Position numbers and translations under genes: made by a program
Shown: one piece after another, positions 1 to 10,965 of the stretch
Layout of the letters: each line of letters opens with the position of its first letter
Position numbering within the stretch: position 1 is the first letter of the stretch
The notes under the pieces: generated by a model
What the model was told of the DNA's origin: nothing
Database searches by the model: none
The model's input: only the letters and a program-made list of their open reading frames with translations
Assembly: GCA_022661535.1 (NCBI GenBank)
Contig: JAKULF010000010.1
Span: 744,001-808,000 of the forward strand
From: Eutypa lata
Lineage: Eukaryota; Ascomycota; Sordariomycetes; Xylariales; Diatrypaceae
DNA length: 64,000 bases
Reading direction: 5' to 3'

Positions 1-1
1 G

Positions 2-340
2 CTCCTCTACGCGCTCCTCGAGTCGCGCCTGCCCTTCGACCCGCACCCCGACGCCAGCGACGCCCAGCGCATGCGGAGCCGCACCAGCCACCGCATCGCC
101 CGCGTCGAGTGGAGCTGGATCAAGTACGCGGGCGACGACGGCGACCACGACGCCGACGTGGCCAAGTTCGAGGCCGAGGGCCTCCGCGGCGCCATGGAGA
201 TCACCGAGGGCCTGCTGAAGCGCGCCAGGAGCCGCTGGCCCATGCAGAAGGTCGCCGAGACGGACTGGGTTCGCGGCGGGAGTGCCGTGGAGGGCGGGTT
301 GAAGTTCCGGGAGGAGGCGGAGGGCGAGGAGGTCTCATGA
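2..340 (+). CDS. Protein kinase, C-terminal fragment (5' end outside window)
   Basis: The window opens inside an open frame of 112 codons ending at TGA 338-340. The first visible residues, LLYALLESRLPFD, match subdomain IX of Ser/Thr protein kinases (the G-x-x-LY-x-LL-x-x-x-LPF-x pattern of CAMK/AMPK-like kinases). The following RTSHRIARVEWSW and LLKRARSRW stretches fit the last helices of the catalytic lobe, and the protein ends in a short acidic tail. The ATP-binding and catalytic loops lie upstream of base 1, so activity and subfamily cannot be judged. The fold assignment is family knowledge; it could also be a pseudokinase. Confidence 0.7.
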   Translation, partial: LLYALLESRLPFDPHPDASDAQRMRSRTSHRIARVEWSWIKYAGDDGDHDADVAKFEAEGLRGAMEITEGLLKRARSRWPMQKVAETDWVRGGSAVEGGLKFREEAEGEEVS

Positions 341-759
341 CCCATGCACGCACGCACGCTGATGAATAGGTGAGAGGGGGATATGGTGAGGATAAGGATA
401 GGGATAAGGATGTATATTCTTGATTCTTTCGTCTCATCTCATCTTGTTGGGCGCGTTGTATTCTCTTCTGTCTTCTTCCTACGGTTCGGCAGACGGACAG
501 GGTCGTCCATTTTTCTTTCTCAAATGGGTTCGAAATTCCAATCTGGGAGGCGGACAGGAGAAGGGGGGAAGGGAGGATGGGGAGCCATGGAAAACACAGG
601 CGATGAACGAACGGGTCTACTTGGGTTAGGCTCTAACTACCTACTTAACTCACACACTCACCCACTCACCCACTCACTCGCTCACTCAATCCCTACATAT
701 CTCTTTTGTTCGAAGACTTCGATTTATACAGAGCGCTGCATAGACACATACACACACAT

Positions 760-761
<2 letters not shown>

Positions 762-817
<56 letters not shown>
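762..817. repeat. (AC)28 microsatellite
   Basis: An uninterrupted AC dinucleotide run of 56 bp, preceded by an impure ACAC/ATAC stretch from about 741. It lies about 420 bp downstream of the kinase stop codon. Runs of this kind are highly polymorphic and make useful strain markers. Confidence 0.95.
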
Positions 818-819
<2 letters not shown>

Positions 820-1081
820 GGCAAGAAAGAAATAGGCCATCTACAATAACACGGAATGGATTGGCGCGAGGGCAAATGGCAAAGGACAAAGGGCGATGGC
901 AAGGCGAGGCGAGGCGATTGGCCAGCGATGGAGTTCATGATCAAGGAAGAGAGGGTATTTATCATTTTTTGACACCTTTTTTTTCTCTTCCTTTTCTTTT
1001 TTGGTTTGAATTTTTGTTTCTGGCCATCGAACGAACGGTGTTTGTTTTTGTTTGTTTTTTATCCCCCTTTTTTGTATGTTT

Positions 1082-1129
<48 letters not shown>

Positions 1130-1140
1130 AACTACTACTA
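1082..1140. repeat. (TAC)n trinucleotide microsatellite
   Basis: About 19 TAC units with one interrupting CAA near 1129. It generates poly-Thr and poly-Val pseudo-frames on the two strands that should not be annotated as genes. Confidence 0.9.
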
Positions 1141-2795
1141 CCATTACTATTACCTACTTAAACTTACTTAACTTACTTTACCTAACTACTTCTCACTTAC
1201 CTACCTCTAAGTAACTATTTTATTTTCCCATCTATACTTAACTTACGTACTTGCATATAGATACTCATCATAGCGAGGGAGTATATTCCGAAACCTCCTT
1301 TCGCTGAACTTTACCTACTTTGCTTTGCTTTCCTCCTTCATTTTGCAATTCGAGCTTTGTTGTTATTAAGGACCTGTTTGAGATCATATACATACCTACT
1401 TATTTATTATCCATATATTCATACATCCGTATATCCAAACTTTTTTTTTTTTAAAAATACCTCTCTTATCGGATCAAGAAATCTGCATTAGCTCATTCAT
1501 ACAGACCTGCCTGCCTGCCTGTCCTTACCCACTATCAAACCACCCTGACTTATACACACATACCTATGTATGTAGCTATTGTACGGCAAGCTAATCACAT
1601 CACCACGTCATACCACTTGCTCGTATCACTCTATTGATGTCAGTCAATCCAAGTTACGAAATGAGAAACGATTCATATAGTCGTTTCATTGGTACGTATG
1701 TATGTATATAGAGCTGGTAGTATCTTGCTACCTACCTATTTTCTTTTTAGACCAGAGATAATATTAATAACACGTCATGTCGGTAGATGATCATTGAATG
1801 TGTGTATGAATGTATGATCATAACAGTGGTGACTGCGATGGCCTTTTCCCGAATGTTAGTCTATCTGGTTGTGTTTCATGTGTGCCCTATGCGCTTGCTA
1901 TTATCATAAAAAGGGGGGTGTATTATGTTAGGTAAGCAAATGGGACAGGAAAACAAACTTCTCACTTGTAATTACTTCAAGGATCTTGTCAACCATGTGT
2001 ATAAAACACCGAACAACCTAAATTGAAAAGGCCATGAGGTATCGACGTGCATGTTATATACCGCCCGGGTGTTAAAACATCCCATTCGGTAGGTACGAGC
2101 AGAAATACTCCCCGAGTTCAAACTCAAACGGCAATATGCCCCGGAACACCGAAAGCTCGTGAGCGACGCGTTGGGTACCTAAGGACCGACTCCAGCCCCG
2201 GCCTAACTCGAATGGCATAGGAAAGAGAAATACGTACCAAGTCTCATCGCCTTAACTCATACCGAGGATGGCCATAGGGGTTCGTATGCTGTGGTGGAAG
2301 TGGCGGCGAGTGGCTGGCATTAGCACCTTAAGTTATAGCTGCGGCTTGCTTTGAGTAAAAGGTCGAGCATTAAATGGTTCATACGGACTTTGAATAATCA
2401 CGGTCAGAAAAACAGTACAACTAGAGGCCATTGGTCGTCAAATAATAGTGATATTCAAGCTATCATCTTACAGATGTCGGGGATGCAGTTTAAGAGATGC
2501 TCTGGTAATAGTTCGAACGTGCAGGTAAACTTGCTTCTTCGTCATTATTTCTGTAGCAGGTTTGGGGCATGATATGTTATGTTTTGCCTATCGCGGTTTC
2601 TACCGAACCCGGGATGTTCTCTCTTGATAGATTCTCCCTGTTCCCCCTACTCTCAAGCCATGATGGTAAAAGCCGGGAAGATCAAGTCGCATTAAGGTAT
2701 AAACTAGCATACAATTGAACCCCAAGTGACTACCATAGTCTACAATCCTCTCATCTTTGACTTAAGCTGGAAAAAAAGAAGAAAAAAAAGGAAAA

Positions 2796-3245
2796 TTAAC
2801 CGGCAGTTGACGTTGGTGCAGGTGCTGGCGTGGTTGAGCTGACCGCGGCCGAGGTGCTAGAGCTAGCTCCACCCCAGCATCTGAAGCTTTCCCACTCGAT
2901 GAGCGAAGTTATGTTTTTGTTGCTCTGCTCGAAGGTCGCGCCAACGCTGAAGGGTGATCTAATGACGTTGGGTGAATAGAACTTGCAACCGCTTGACACC
3001 TGTTCTATCTTTAGGTATCCCAGTTTCTTCTTGTACCCCGGCGGAAAGTCATGTACGCTATCGTCATCCGTACCGTTGAGCGTGGTACAGCCACCGCCTT
3101 CCGCACCTGGAAAGAAATATGTCGTTAGCCATATCTTGATAATCCTCAGCTAGCTGAGTGGTAGGGGGAGCATACAGATGTTGAAGCTGTAGCCGAAGGT
3201 AGCAGTAATGCCGGTGAGGAGGGCGGCAAGCGTAGAGAGACGCAT
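2796..3245 (-). CDS. Small secreted Cys-containing protein, paralogue A
   Basis: Spliced model: exon 1 3245-3176, intron 3175-3107 (69 nt, GTATGC donor, GCTAAC branch, TTTCCAG acceptor), exon 2 3106-2796, giving 126 aa. The N-terminus, MRLSTLAALLTGITATFG, is a plausible signal peptide. The mature part has four Cys, a GGGCT motif next to an acidic NGTDDD stretch, a FPPGY motif, and an Ala/Ser/Thr/Pro-rich tail ending STAG. It shares intron position, intron phase and residue pattern with the gene at 4569-5014, so the two are tandem duplicates. The Gly-Cys spacing is loosely reminiscent of small beta/gamma-crystallin-like secreted proteins, but I do not recognise the family. Size, secretion and duplication fit effector-like proteins; that role is inference. 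Confidence 0.75.
3107..3175 (-). other. Intron of secreted paralogue A
   Basis: It interrupts a Cys codon (T|GT), phase 1. Paralogue B has an intron in the identical codon, which supports both gene models. Confidence 0.75.
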
Positions 3246-4568
3246 CGCAAATGTTGTTCGTGAAGGTAGGTTTTTGAGTGGGTTTCGTTGGTGTCAATGA
3301 AATGATATAAGACTAGAAATAGGTCCTATGGTGGAGAGTGTGGTGAGTGGGGATGGGGGAAAGAGGAGTTCGTTATAGAGGATAGGTGGAATTTATACCT
3401 TGACTGGAATCTCTCAGTGCGTAATCATTACTTCCCTCCACGTCTGTTCTTTGTGAGAACCTTGTTAGTTAGTTGGTTGTTGGTTGCGCGTAATGGAAAT
3501 TAGAAACAAACATATCTGGAACCGCCATCATGTACGTTGAAATGATTAGGTATGTATTTCTCATTGTGCCACTCGAACTGAAAATGAGCTGTATTTTAAG
3601 TCATAGCTTGTATCATGTCACTTCATCCAAAGTTGATGACTACTTAGATAATCCTGTTGGAAGTTCAGCGAGACAAAGAGCGGTTGTAATTGGGTTATAA
3701 CGTGTTCCCATACCACTGGGAAGATATGACGCCACTGAGTTTGGACTATTAATTAAATCTTCAGGGTGTCTTTCGAGCCACGGTGGCCTAAGGTTATTTG
3801 GTGATTTTCTGTCCTTTGCATGTTGTAATATAACATGTTTTAAAGGAAAATATTTCGCAATGAATTTAAAATAAAGCCCGTTAAGTATACGATATTTAAG
3901 AGCATTACTTTATATGTTATCATAATATTAGGGATTTTTGCAATCTTTTCGGAAGTAAATTAAAGCCGTACGAATTTAAACCGATAAATCGCCTTGTAAA
4001 ATTTGCCCTGCAGAAATCAACCTATGATGCGTCCGGGTGCGCTTTTCGTATGGATGCCACCACGATTGCCCCGATCAAAGAAGTCATAATATTCAGAGGT
4101 TCTACTATACTAGATTACACTTATGCAGCGTTTTTGTAAATGATTAATATGGTGGTGGTAGTATGTGTGTGACCAAGGAGAACTTCAAAACTTACAAACC
4201 TACAAACCTGTCACTTTTAATGAGGCTATTTACAAGTGAGATATATGGCGTATATGGCTTATAATGTCAATTATTGCCCCTGATAAACGCCAGACTTTAC
4301 TTCGGGCTGATATTTTACGTATTTGAACTGATCGAAGTGTAAATAGCCTGAAATCAAGTAATGGAAAGTTGTTGTTTAATTTGATTTATAGTTAACAGTT
4401 AATTGAAACCCCGTTATTTGTTTAACTTGTTAAGACCGCTGGCCCAAGTCTTTTCTTCGTAACTTTACTTTGGTTTAATCCCGGATTATCAACTAACATA
4501 CAATTGAACTCCTAATGACTGCCATATTCTCTACCCCCACCCCCTCTCTATCCTGGGCTCAAACAGGA
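3246..4568. other. Promoter of paralogue A plus AT-rich spacer
   Basis: 3246 to about 3650 resembles the region upstream of paralogue B (about 5015-5440) and is part of the duplicated unit. The spacer from about 3660 to 4490 is AT-rich, has no match to either copy and no supported frame. From about 4497 it resembles the sequence downstream of paralogue A (about 2710-2760). Confidence 0.6.
3391..3397 (-). promoter_or_regulatory. TATA-like element of paralogue A
   Basis: TATAAAT on the minus strand, about 146 bp upstream of the ATG at 3245. A TATA-like element sits at nearly the same distance (about 140 bp) upstream of paralogue B, and both are followed upstream by a conserved TGGAATC-like block. 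Confidence 0.45.
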
Positions 4569-5014
4569 TTAACCGGCAGTTCGTGTTGGCGTTGCCGCGG
4601 GCTCCCCGTTTCCCTCCCAGCCATCACGCATGGGCCAGCAGTGAAACTGGTGGACTTTGCCGATGCAGTTTCCAATGGTTTCCTCATCCAGGGTCTCACC
4701 CACCGTCGATAGTTCGTGCACACCACACTTCACCGTAAAGAACACGCAACCGTCTGACATTTCCATTATCTGGAGAGATCGCAGGTTCTCTCGATATCCG
4801 TCCGGGAAGGCAGTCAACACATCGTCGTCTGGGCCGTCAATTGTGGTACATCCGCCGCCTTTTGCACCTGAGGGATAATCTTTATTAGCTAGTTGTTTCG
4901 GGGGGCAATTCGGTTCCCGCAAGCCAGACGGTACGGGGACATACAAATGTTGAAGACATAGCCCATGGTAGCAGGGGTGCTGGCGAGGAGAGCAGCAAGC
5001 GTATAAGGACGCAT
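4569..5014 (-). CDS. Small secreted Cys-containing protein, paralogue B
   Basis: Spliced model: exon 1 5014-4945, intron 4944-4868 (77 nt, GTATGT donor, CTAAT branch, CCTCAG acceptor), exon 2 4867-4569, giving 122 aa. The leader MRPYTLAALLASTPATMG parallels that of paralogue A. Shared landmarks are VFNIC at the intron, GGGCTT, a DDD stretch, FPDGY, a GC-F pair and the C-terminal TAG. It has two Cys more than paralogue A (KCGVHE and GNCIGK). The coding parts have diverged strongly while intron phase and flanking DNA remain similar, as expected of an old tandem duplication under relaxed or diversifying selection. Function unknown; secretion is inferred from the leader. Confidence 0.75.
4868..4944 (-). 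other. Intron of secreted paralogue B
   Basis: It splits the same Cys codon as the intron of paralogue A (T|GT). A first-exon reading that ignores it would lose the signal peptide. Confidence 0.75.
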
Positions 5015-6688
5015 CGTGAATGCTTTAGGGGTAACTATTCGAGTAAATTTCGTTGTTGTATGCAATGTTTGACAATGTTTGGAGACTAGAGAGCTTATTC
5101 CTACGATGAAGAGTGCTAAGAATGTCGAAATAACGTTTTACTGCAAGGAGTAGTATATATCATCCTTCTTGCTGGAATCCTTTCTTATATAATCGTTACC
5201 TTATAAGCCCAGTAACCATCTATTCACCCTCTGCCTTTGTTCACTGCTAGATCCTGATTAGCACGGCACTCATTGGCGGTGGATATAATGGGAAAGCATA
5301 AGCGAATTCATCCAAAACTTTCGTTCCAGGTGTTGAAATAATGAGGTATGGATTTCCCATTGTACCACCAGAATTGGGGCCAACTGGTATGTTTGTCATA
5401 CATTGTATCACCTCATCCGAAGTGTATGAGTCGGTGAGTGTTGGTGTGTGACTAACGTAAGCCACACGAAGGCCTCAAGACAAGGACAACCATCAAATGA
5501 ATGATGATTCAGAAGGTCGCCTGCAGTATTATTTGAATCACACTTATTCTGCCATTGGTGTCATTGCAGCATCAAGAGAAAGTGGCCAGGGCAGGCGGTG
5601 CTGGGAGAAACCTGAAACATATTTCTTTTGAGTTTGTCCTTTCTTTCTTTTTTTCATAGATGTGCATCACTACTATCTACATATTCTAATATATATGGCA
5701 GATAATTATAAGTGATAATAAGTTATTATAGATGTTGAGACACCATCTGTGATCACTACTATGCTTAAGTAGCCCCCTGAAAGTCAAAAGATGCCGTTCT
5801 CCTTCTGTAGACAAAGACCTCTTGGTTACACTCATCGTAAGTTGCCATTTATCATCAGTGTACCACTAGATAATACCTATTGATAGCCGTATCATCATAT
5901 GGGTGGATATGAAAAGAATGTATATGCTTCATTCCAGATAGGAAGCGATGGTTGTCATCTACAGGTTTGAAGGCCCACATGTTCTCCCCCCTTTTCTAAA
6001 GTTAAGCTTAAATCCTGTTGACTTGAAGCCAACCAATAAGATTTATTCTACATGCATATTGAACTCATATTGGGTGATGATTGGGAGCTGCATTTTGAGC
6101 TTATGTACGAAGTATGCAACTATGATGTGCTTAAGTTCTTTTCTCCGTCTGGTAGCTTTATTTTGATTCGATATCCGATTACCTACAAATAAGTACACAT
6201 GATATCTCTTACGATGGGCTGGTATTGAGTGAGACCTTGGAACCCAACGTTCTTAGTATTAGCCACACATGCATGTCTGTTAATCCTGTCCTACATACAT
6301 AGGTGAAGGTACCTACCAACCACCAACTACGTAGTACACATATGTAATAACACAGAGATACCGCTACAAACACCTTCCTCTGACTCATTGCTCAGGCACG
6401 CTGCGGGGTGATAAGATAAGCAGCCGCCTTTGGTACCTACAGTAGTCGTTTGAATTGCGCTACGATGTTTTAGAGTTTTGTCTAAGAATAATTCTAAGAA
6501 ACATTAGCATCATCGTCACATTTCAGCCTCATCTATACCTACCTATCCATATCCAGTCAATATCCACACCTACTTACATCCACTAGAGCCAACCCATACC
6601 TCCCGCCGTTTTGCGACGCGCAACCAACCACCCAACCAACCAACCAACCAGCGAACCAGCGAACCAGCGAACCAGCGAACCAGCGAAC
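5015..6688. other. Promoter of paralogue B and SUI2 upstream region, no other gene seen
   Basis: The first 400 bp match the 5' flank of paralogue A in blocks (for example around 5340 and 5400). A TATA-like TATATA lies at 5154-5159. The remainder is AT-leaning DNA. A 72-codon open frame at 5948-6166 has no visible domain or signal and I do not call it. Towards SUI2 the DNA turns into CCTACC/CCAACC-rich leader. Confidence 0.6.
6644..6687 (+). repeat. CCAGCGAA tandem repeat abutting the SUI2 start
   Basis: Several CCAA units are followed by five CCAGCGAA octamers ending one base before the SUI2 ATG, so the repeat lies in the 5' leader. The frame is open through it, but the only upstream initiator would be TTG, so the ATG at 6689 is kept. 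Confidence 0.8.
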
Positions 6689-7864
6689 ATGTCGTCGCTA
6701 ACGCACTGTCGCTTCTACGAAGCGAAGTACCCGGAGGTAGAGGAGCTGGTGATGGTGAACGTGAAGCAGATCGCGGAGATGGGGGCGTACGTGAAGCTGC
6801 TGGAGTACGACGACGCGGACGGGATGATCCTGCTGAGCGAGCTCTCGCGGCGGCGGATCCGGTCCGTGCAGAAGCTGATCCGCGTGGGGCGCAACGAGGT
6901 CGCCGTCGTGCTGCGCGTCGACCGGGACAAGGGCTACATCGACCTGTCGAAGCGGCGCGTCTCGCCCGAGGACGTGCTCCGCTGCGAGGAGCGCTACAAC
7001 AAGTCGCGCGGCGTGCACTCCATCCTGCGCCACGTCGCCGAGAAGACGGGCACCCCCCTCGAGCAGCTCTACCGCGAGGTCGGGTGGCCGCTGCAGAAGA
7101 AGTTCGGCCATGCCCTCGATGCGTTCCGTCTGTCCATCACCGATCCTGATACTGTCTGGGATAGCAGCAGCAGCAGCAACAACAACAAGGAGGGAGGGGG
7201 AGGAGGAATCGTCCCCCCAAAGGAGCTCACCGAGTACATCGCGAACCGCCTCACGCCCCAGCCCATCAAAGTACGTGCCGATGTCGAGGTCACCTGCTTC
7301 GGCTACGAGGGCATAGACGCGATTAAGACGGCCCTCAAGGCCGCCGAGCAAGTCGACGACGACGCGGTCAAGGTGCGCCTTGTGGCTCCGCCGCTCTACG
7401 TCATGACGTGCCAGACGAGCGTGAAGGGCCAGGGTATCCAGGTGCTCGAGTAAGTTTGAGCGCACAACGCACAGTCCCCCCTTACCCCCTTACCTCCTTG
7501 ACCTCCCCCCTCTCTTATTATATTTTATCCATGCAGTTCGCAAATACGTAATGAGGCTAACATCTACCGTACCCCCACCCACAACAGAGACGCGATCGAG
7601 CGAACGCGAAAAGCAATCCAATCGAGCGGCGGCGAGTGCATCGTCAATATGGCGCCGACAGCCGTCGACAGCGGCGACGACGCGCGGCTGCAAGCGCTCA
7701 TGGAGCAGCGCGAGCGCGAGAACGCCGAGGTCAGCGGCGACGAGGACAGCGAGGACGGCGGTAGCGACAACGGGAATGTCGCTGCCGGCGCTGCCGGCGC
7801 TGCTACTGCTACTGCTGCTGCTGATGGTGGTGGTGGTGGTGGTGGTCTCGGCTCCGCGCCGTAA
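6689..7864 (+). CDS. SUI2: Translation initiation factor eIF2 subunit alpha
   Basis: Spliced model: exon 1 6689-7449, intron 7450-7587 (138 nt), exon 2 7588-7864, giving 345 aa. eIF2-alpha is part of the ternary complex that delivers initiator Met-tRNA to the 40S subunit. The S1/OB domain starts CRFYEAKYPEVEELVMVNV, and MILLSELSRRRIRS carries the conserved stress-kinase (GCN2) phospho-acceptor, Ser53 here counting Met (Ser51 in the classical numbering). The helical middle and the alpha-beta C-domain follow (IKVRADVEVTCFGYEG). The C-terminus has LQALMEQRERENAEV and an acidic tail. Oddities are a Ser5-Asn3 plus Gly5 insert near residues 165-183 and an Ala/Gly-rich extreme C-terminus. The ATG lies directly after a CCAGCGAA repeat leader. 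Family assignment is certain. Confidence 0.95.
7450..7587 (+). other. SUI2 intron with two in-frame acceptors
   Basis: Donor GTAAGT at 7450, branch GGCTAAC near 7553-7559, acceptor CAACAG ending 7587. The junction restores the conserved VLEDAIERTRKAI helix. A second acceptor (ATGCAG, ending 7536) would add 17 in-frame codons without a stop, so alternative splicing is possible, though homology favours the distal site. Confidence 0.8.
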
Positions 7865-9158
7865 TTCTTTTTATTTTTTTTTAATCCTTTACGCTGGCCG
7901 TAACTTCGGGGATTGAAAGAAATAGATAAGGAAGCAAAGAAAGTAAGAAAGGAAGTAATAATAAAAGGGGATCGTATAATACCGTCTATCTATGCACGGG
8001 GGAAAAGGGAGGAAAAGGGGGTTTAACGGGAGCATTATAAAAGTCGCGGGGCGTTTTTCAAGGTTGGCCATTTAGGCACATACTTAAGGTGAAATGGGGG
8101 TGAGGCAGGTCCTCAGGGTCAATCTGTCTAGCATCTATACCCTCGCCGGTTTGGTTTGTGTGCACTTCGCATACCTGGTCGTTCTCCTTTTTCCTTTTCT
8201 CGTTTTTTTTCTTTTTCTTTTCGAGCGTATGAATATATGAATAAATGGCGAAAAGGAAGAGTGTGAGTGAGTAGTCACGTGTTACGAATAGCAATGCGAA
8301 TGGGAATGTAGAGGGGGCTTTCTACGACTACGGCAATAATATGTTCAAAAAATCGGCCAGTCGGGGGGAGAAGATAGATGGGGCTGCTCACGGCACATCT
8401 AGAATATCATTAACAGCGGCTAGCTGGAAGCGACCTTAGTAAACTCTAAGTTGACACGATATGAGGTTTAGAAACAGATACACCATGTACATCAAAGCGA
8501 AGCATGATAATATCATGATCTCATCGTAAATGGTTTAGAGTGCATATATGGTGCTATCGTTGACGAAAGGTCCAGGGATACATTATTCTTAGGATATGCG
8601 AATATGATGAGTCATGAGAAAATGGCCCCTATTCTGGCCTAGTAGCTACGTCTTCTCGGGCGCTTACTACCCCCCCTTTACTCCCAACTACATGCAAATG
8701 ATCAAATCCACCAGCTTGTAGGAAGACGATAAACGTTTGTATTGTTCTAGGTTGCTATAAAGTATAACAAGCTTTGACCCGATGGAAGAAAATAGCTGTT
8801 AGGCTTCCCCGAGCGATGATAAAGATGGCCTGCGTGAGTCCGATAGAACTGGTGGTTCATTGGCCTTCATGATTTCTATCCAACTCCACCCAATCTAATT
8901 CTAGAAACCGAGACGAGATATCTCCCCACATTGTGAAATGGGCTACCGGGAAATCTCAAATACCAGAATACTCATCTCTGAACGACTTCTCTAACTGTGG
9001 TTGAAACTGGCGTCCCATCGGTCTTGTTAGGCAAGATAAACCCGGAGACATGATGAGTGTTGTTAGTAATAGCCACCACGAATAGACTACGATCAATAAT
9101 TGCTAGCCACTAGCTATGTACGATCATCCACCTCCACCATGTCATTCCCCAGTGGTCT
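7865..9158. other. Intergenic DNA between convergent genes, nothing recognised
   Basis: About 1.3 kb separating the 3' ends of SUI2 (+) and the Clr5-domain gene (-). It contains A/T-rich tracts and a T-rich stretch near 8185-8220 that would be the shared 3' UTR and polyadenylation zone. Short open frames show no domain. Confidence 0.6.
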
Positions 9159-10965
9159 TCATGCAGGGTTGACACTGGACGACGCTTTCAATAGCTGATC
9201 TCCCCCTCCTACAGCATGAGCGCCATCCCTGCCAGCCGGGTTATCACCAGGCTTGAGTAAAGCCAAAGGACCCCCCGTCAGCTCGGAAAAAGCGCCGGGG
9301 CGCCAATTCTCTCCGCTGGCACCGGAAGCGATGTAGATTTTGACGATGGAGGGGCCACCGTGGGCGTTTCTCGACGAGCTAGGTGTGCCACTATCACCTG
9401 CGCCGATGGAAACGATCGACCCTGCGCGTTGAAGGGCTTGAAGACGTCGTCCGCGCACGCCTTCGGATTCGAGTGGCCGTCCGGTCCACGACAGGAACCT
9501 CTCTAGCTGGAAGAGGGCTTCGCATAGGATGTCGCGCGCGCACGTGCGTTCCGCTGCTAATACGCCGTCTCGGTAGGATTGCTCGGCCTCGACGGTCTTG
9601 CCTCCAACCCACTGCGCGTACCCGAGCCATGATAAGCGGAAGGGTTCGTCTTTGAGGTTAACATGATCGGCATCCAAGTCGAGCAGGGCAGCTTCGGCCT
9701 TCTCGGGATTCCCTTCCTCTAGCTCTAGCTTGCAGGTGGAGAGCTGACGTTCAAGGAAGAGAGACGCGAGAAGGGTTCGACTTATAAGTTGATGGTCGGT
9801 CTTCATCAGCTGTGACTTGATGCTCTGTAGCTGCGCTCGAGGTGGTTTCTGCCTCTCGAAGTTATCGAAATATGAAAGGTAGACAGAAACCGGCAAGTCA
9901 TGACTGGGGCTGGTTTGTTTCTTGAATTCTGCAAGACAGAGAGCGAAGACTCTTTCCGTGACATCGATTTGTTGGTTGCTATCCGTCTTCACCATGCCTT
10001 GCCAGAATAAACTCAGACAATCCCGCTGTCCTCGAAGCGCGAAGCAGAGGTCTGTAGAAAAGCGAATCAAGATGTGACTGATGTCACCTCGCCCAATCCT
10101 GCTTAGGCGGATAGCGAGGGTGAGAAGCTTCGGTATCAGTTCGGGAGGCGGGTTTCTAAAAATCCTGACCAGAATCGAAAACGAAGCATCTAGTGCATGC
10201 CTCACGATGACTGGATTCACCTGCCGACTAACAGCTAAAGCTGCGGTCATGACCCTATCCACGAACGAATTTAATAGCACTGAAGGTCGATGTCGTCCCC
10301 GTGCATTCCAACATTGGTTGCCAGACGATGTCCAGACACGAGCTATGAAATAGCGGTTAAGGTGACTGTGAAGGGCTCGAAACATGTCTTCAGGGGCAGA
10401 GTATATCTCAGGACATCGCAGAGCATTCATCGGGCTTGGTAGCAATGCTGTAAATCTTCTAGATATCTCTAGAGACCCTAGGCCTTTTGGATATTCGAAC
10501 GATATATTAGACACATTAGAGGCAGAATTGTAGGATGGGTTCGGGGAATAACAAGTCACATCCTTCGCAGCTTCAAGGCTCAGAGGTCCTTCGGTCTCAG
10601 CCCGCGCTAAAAGCCAGGGGTTCCGAGAAAGGTAGACCTGGAGGCTATGGACATCTACTATCTTGCCCCTGACGAGGAAAACAGACTGTTTCTGATCTGC
10701 ATCGCGAGCTTTCTTCAGGCGCAGGATTTGTAAAACGTCACTAGACCGTAGATTCTTGAAAGCGTTCCATGCCCCCAGCTTTTTCTTATACATTGTGGTA
10801 CTGCTGCATAGTTAGGGATTATGTTTCAATAGACCTTAGGGACACGCACGATGCGGAGAAATCATGATGTTCTTCCATATATCGCTTGACCTCGTCCACG
10901 GTTTTTTCTTCGTCGATGTACAACTTCGTGATGACATGTCGGAGTCTTTCCCAATCCTGGGACAT
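9159..10965 (-). CDS. Clr5-domain protein with repeat-rich C-terminal region
   Basis: Spliced model: exon 1 10965-10850, intron 10849-10804 (46 nt, GTGCGT donor, CCCTAAC branch), exon 2 10803-9159, giving 586 aa. Exon 1 supplies MSQDWERLRHVITKLYIDEE and the VDEVKRYMEE helix. Across the junction this joins MYKKKLGAWNAFKN and then VRGKIVDVHSLQVYLSR, which together are the whole Clr5 domain (about residues 3-95) found at the N-terminus of many Pezizomycotina proteins. The domain is named after a fission-yeast silencing factor. The rest is helical with Leu/Arg-rich stretches; around residues 400-480 short helix pairs (EEGNPEKAEAALL, GGKTVEAEQSYRDG) look TPR-like. A chromatin or transcription role is family-based inference. 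The acceptor is a NAGNAG (CAGCAG), so one residue may be optional. Confidence 0.85.

Larger units (their letters stand above)
341..2795. other. Intergenic DNA with microsatellites, no supported gene
   Basis: This 2.4-kb stretch holds the presumed 3' UTR of the kinase gene, two long microsatellites (762-817 and 1082-1140) and AT-leaning DNA full of short TACC/CTTA runs. Open frames here come from the repeats or begin with non-ATG codons, and none shows a recognisable domain or splice-consistent extension. Confidence 0.7.

Noticed and set aside
383..835. 150-codon frame ending in poly-Thr/His
   Set aside because: Half of it is the AC microsatellite and the start is not an ATG. No homology or splice support.
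6698..7465. 255-codon open frame antisense to SUI2
   Set aside because: A mirror frame caused by the GC-rich third positions of the real gene; composition is Arg/His/Leu/Asp-rich with no domain.
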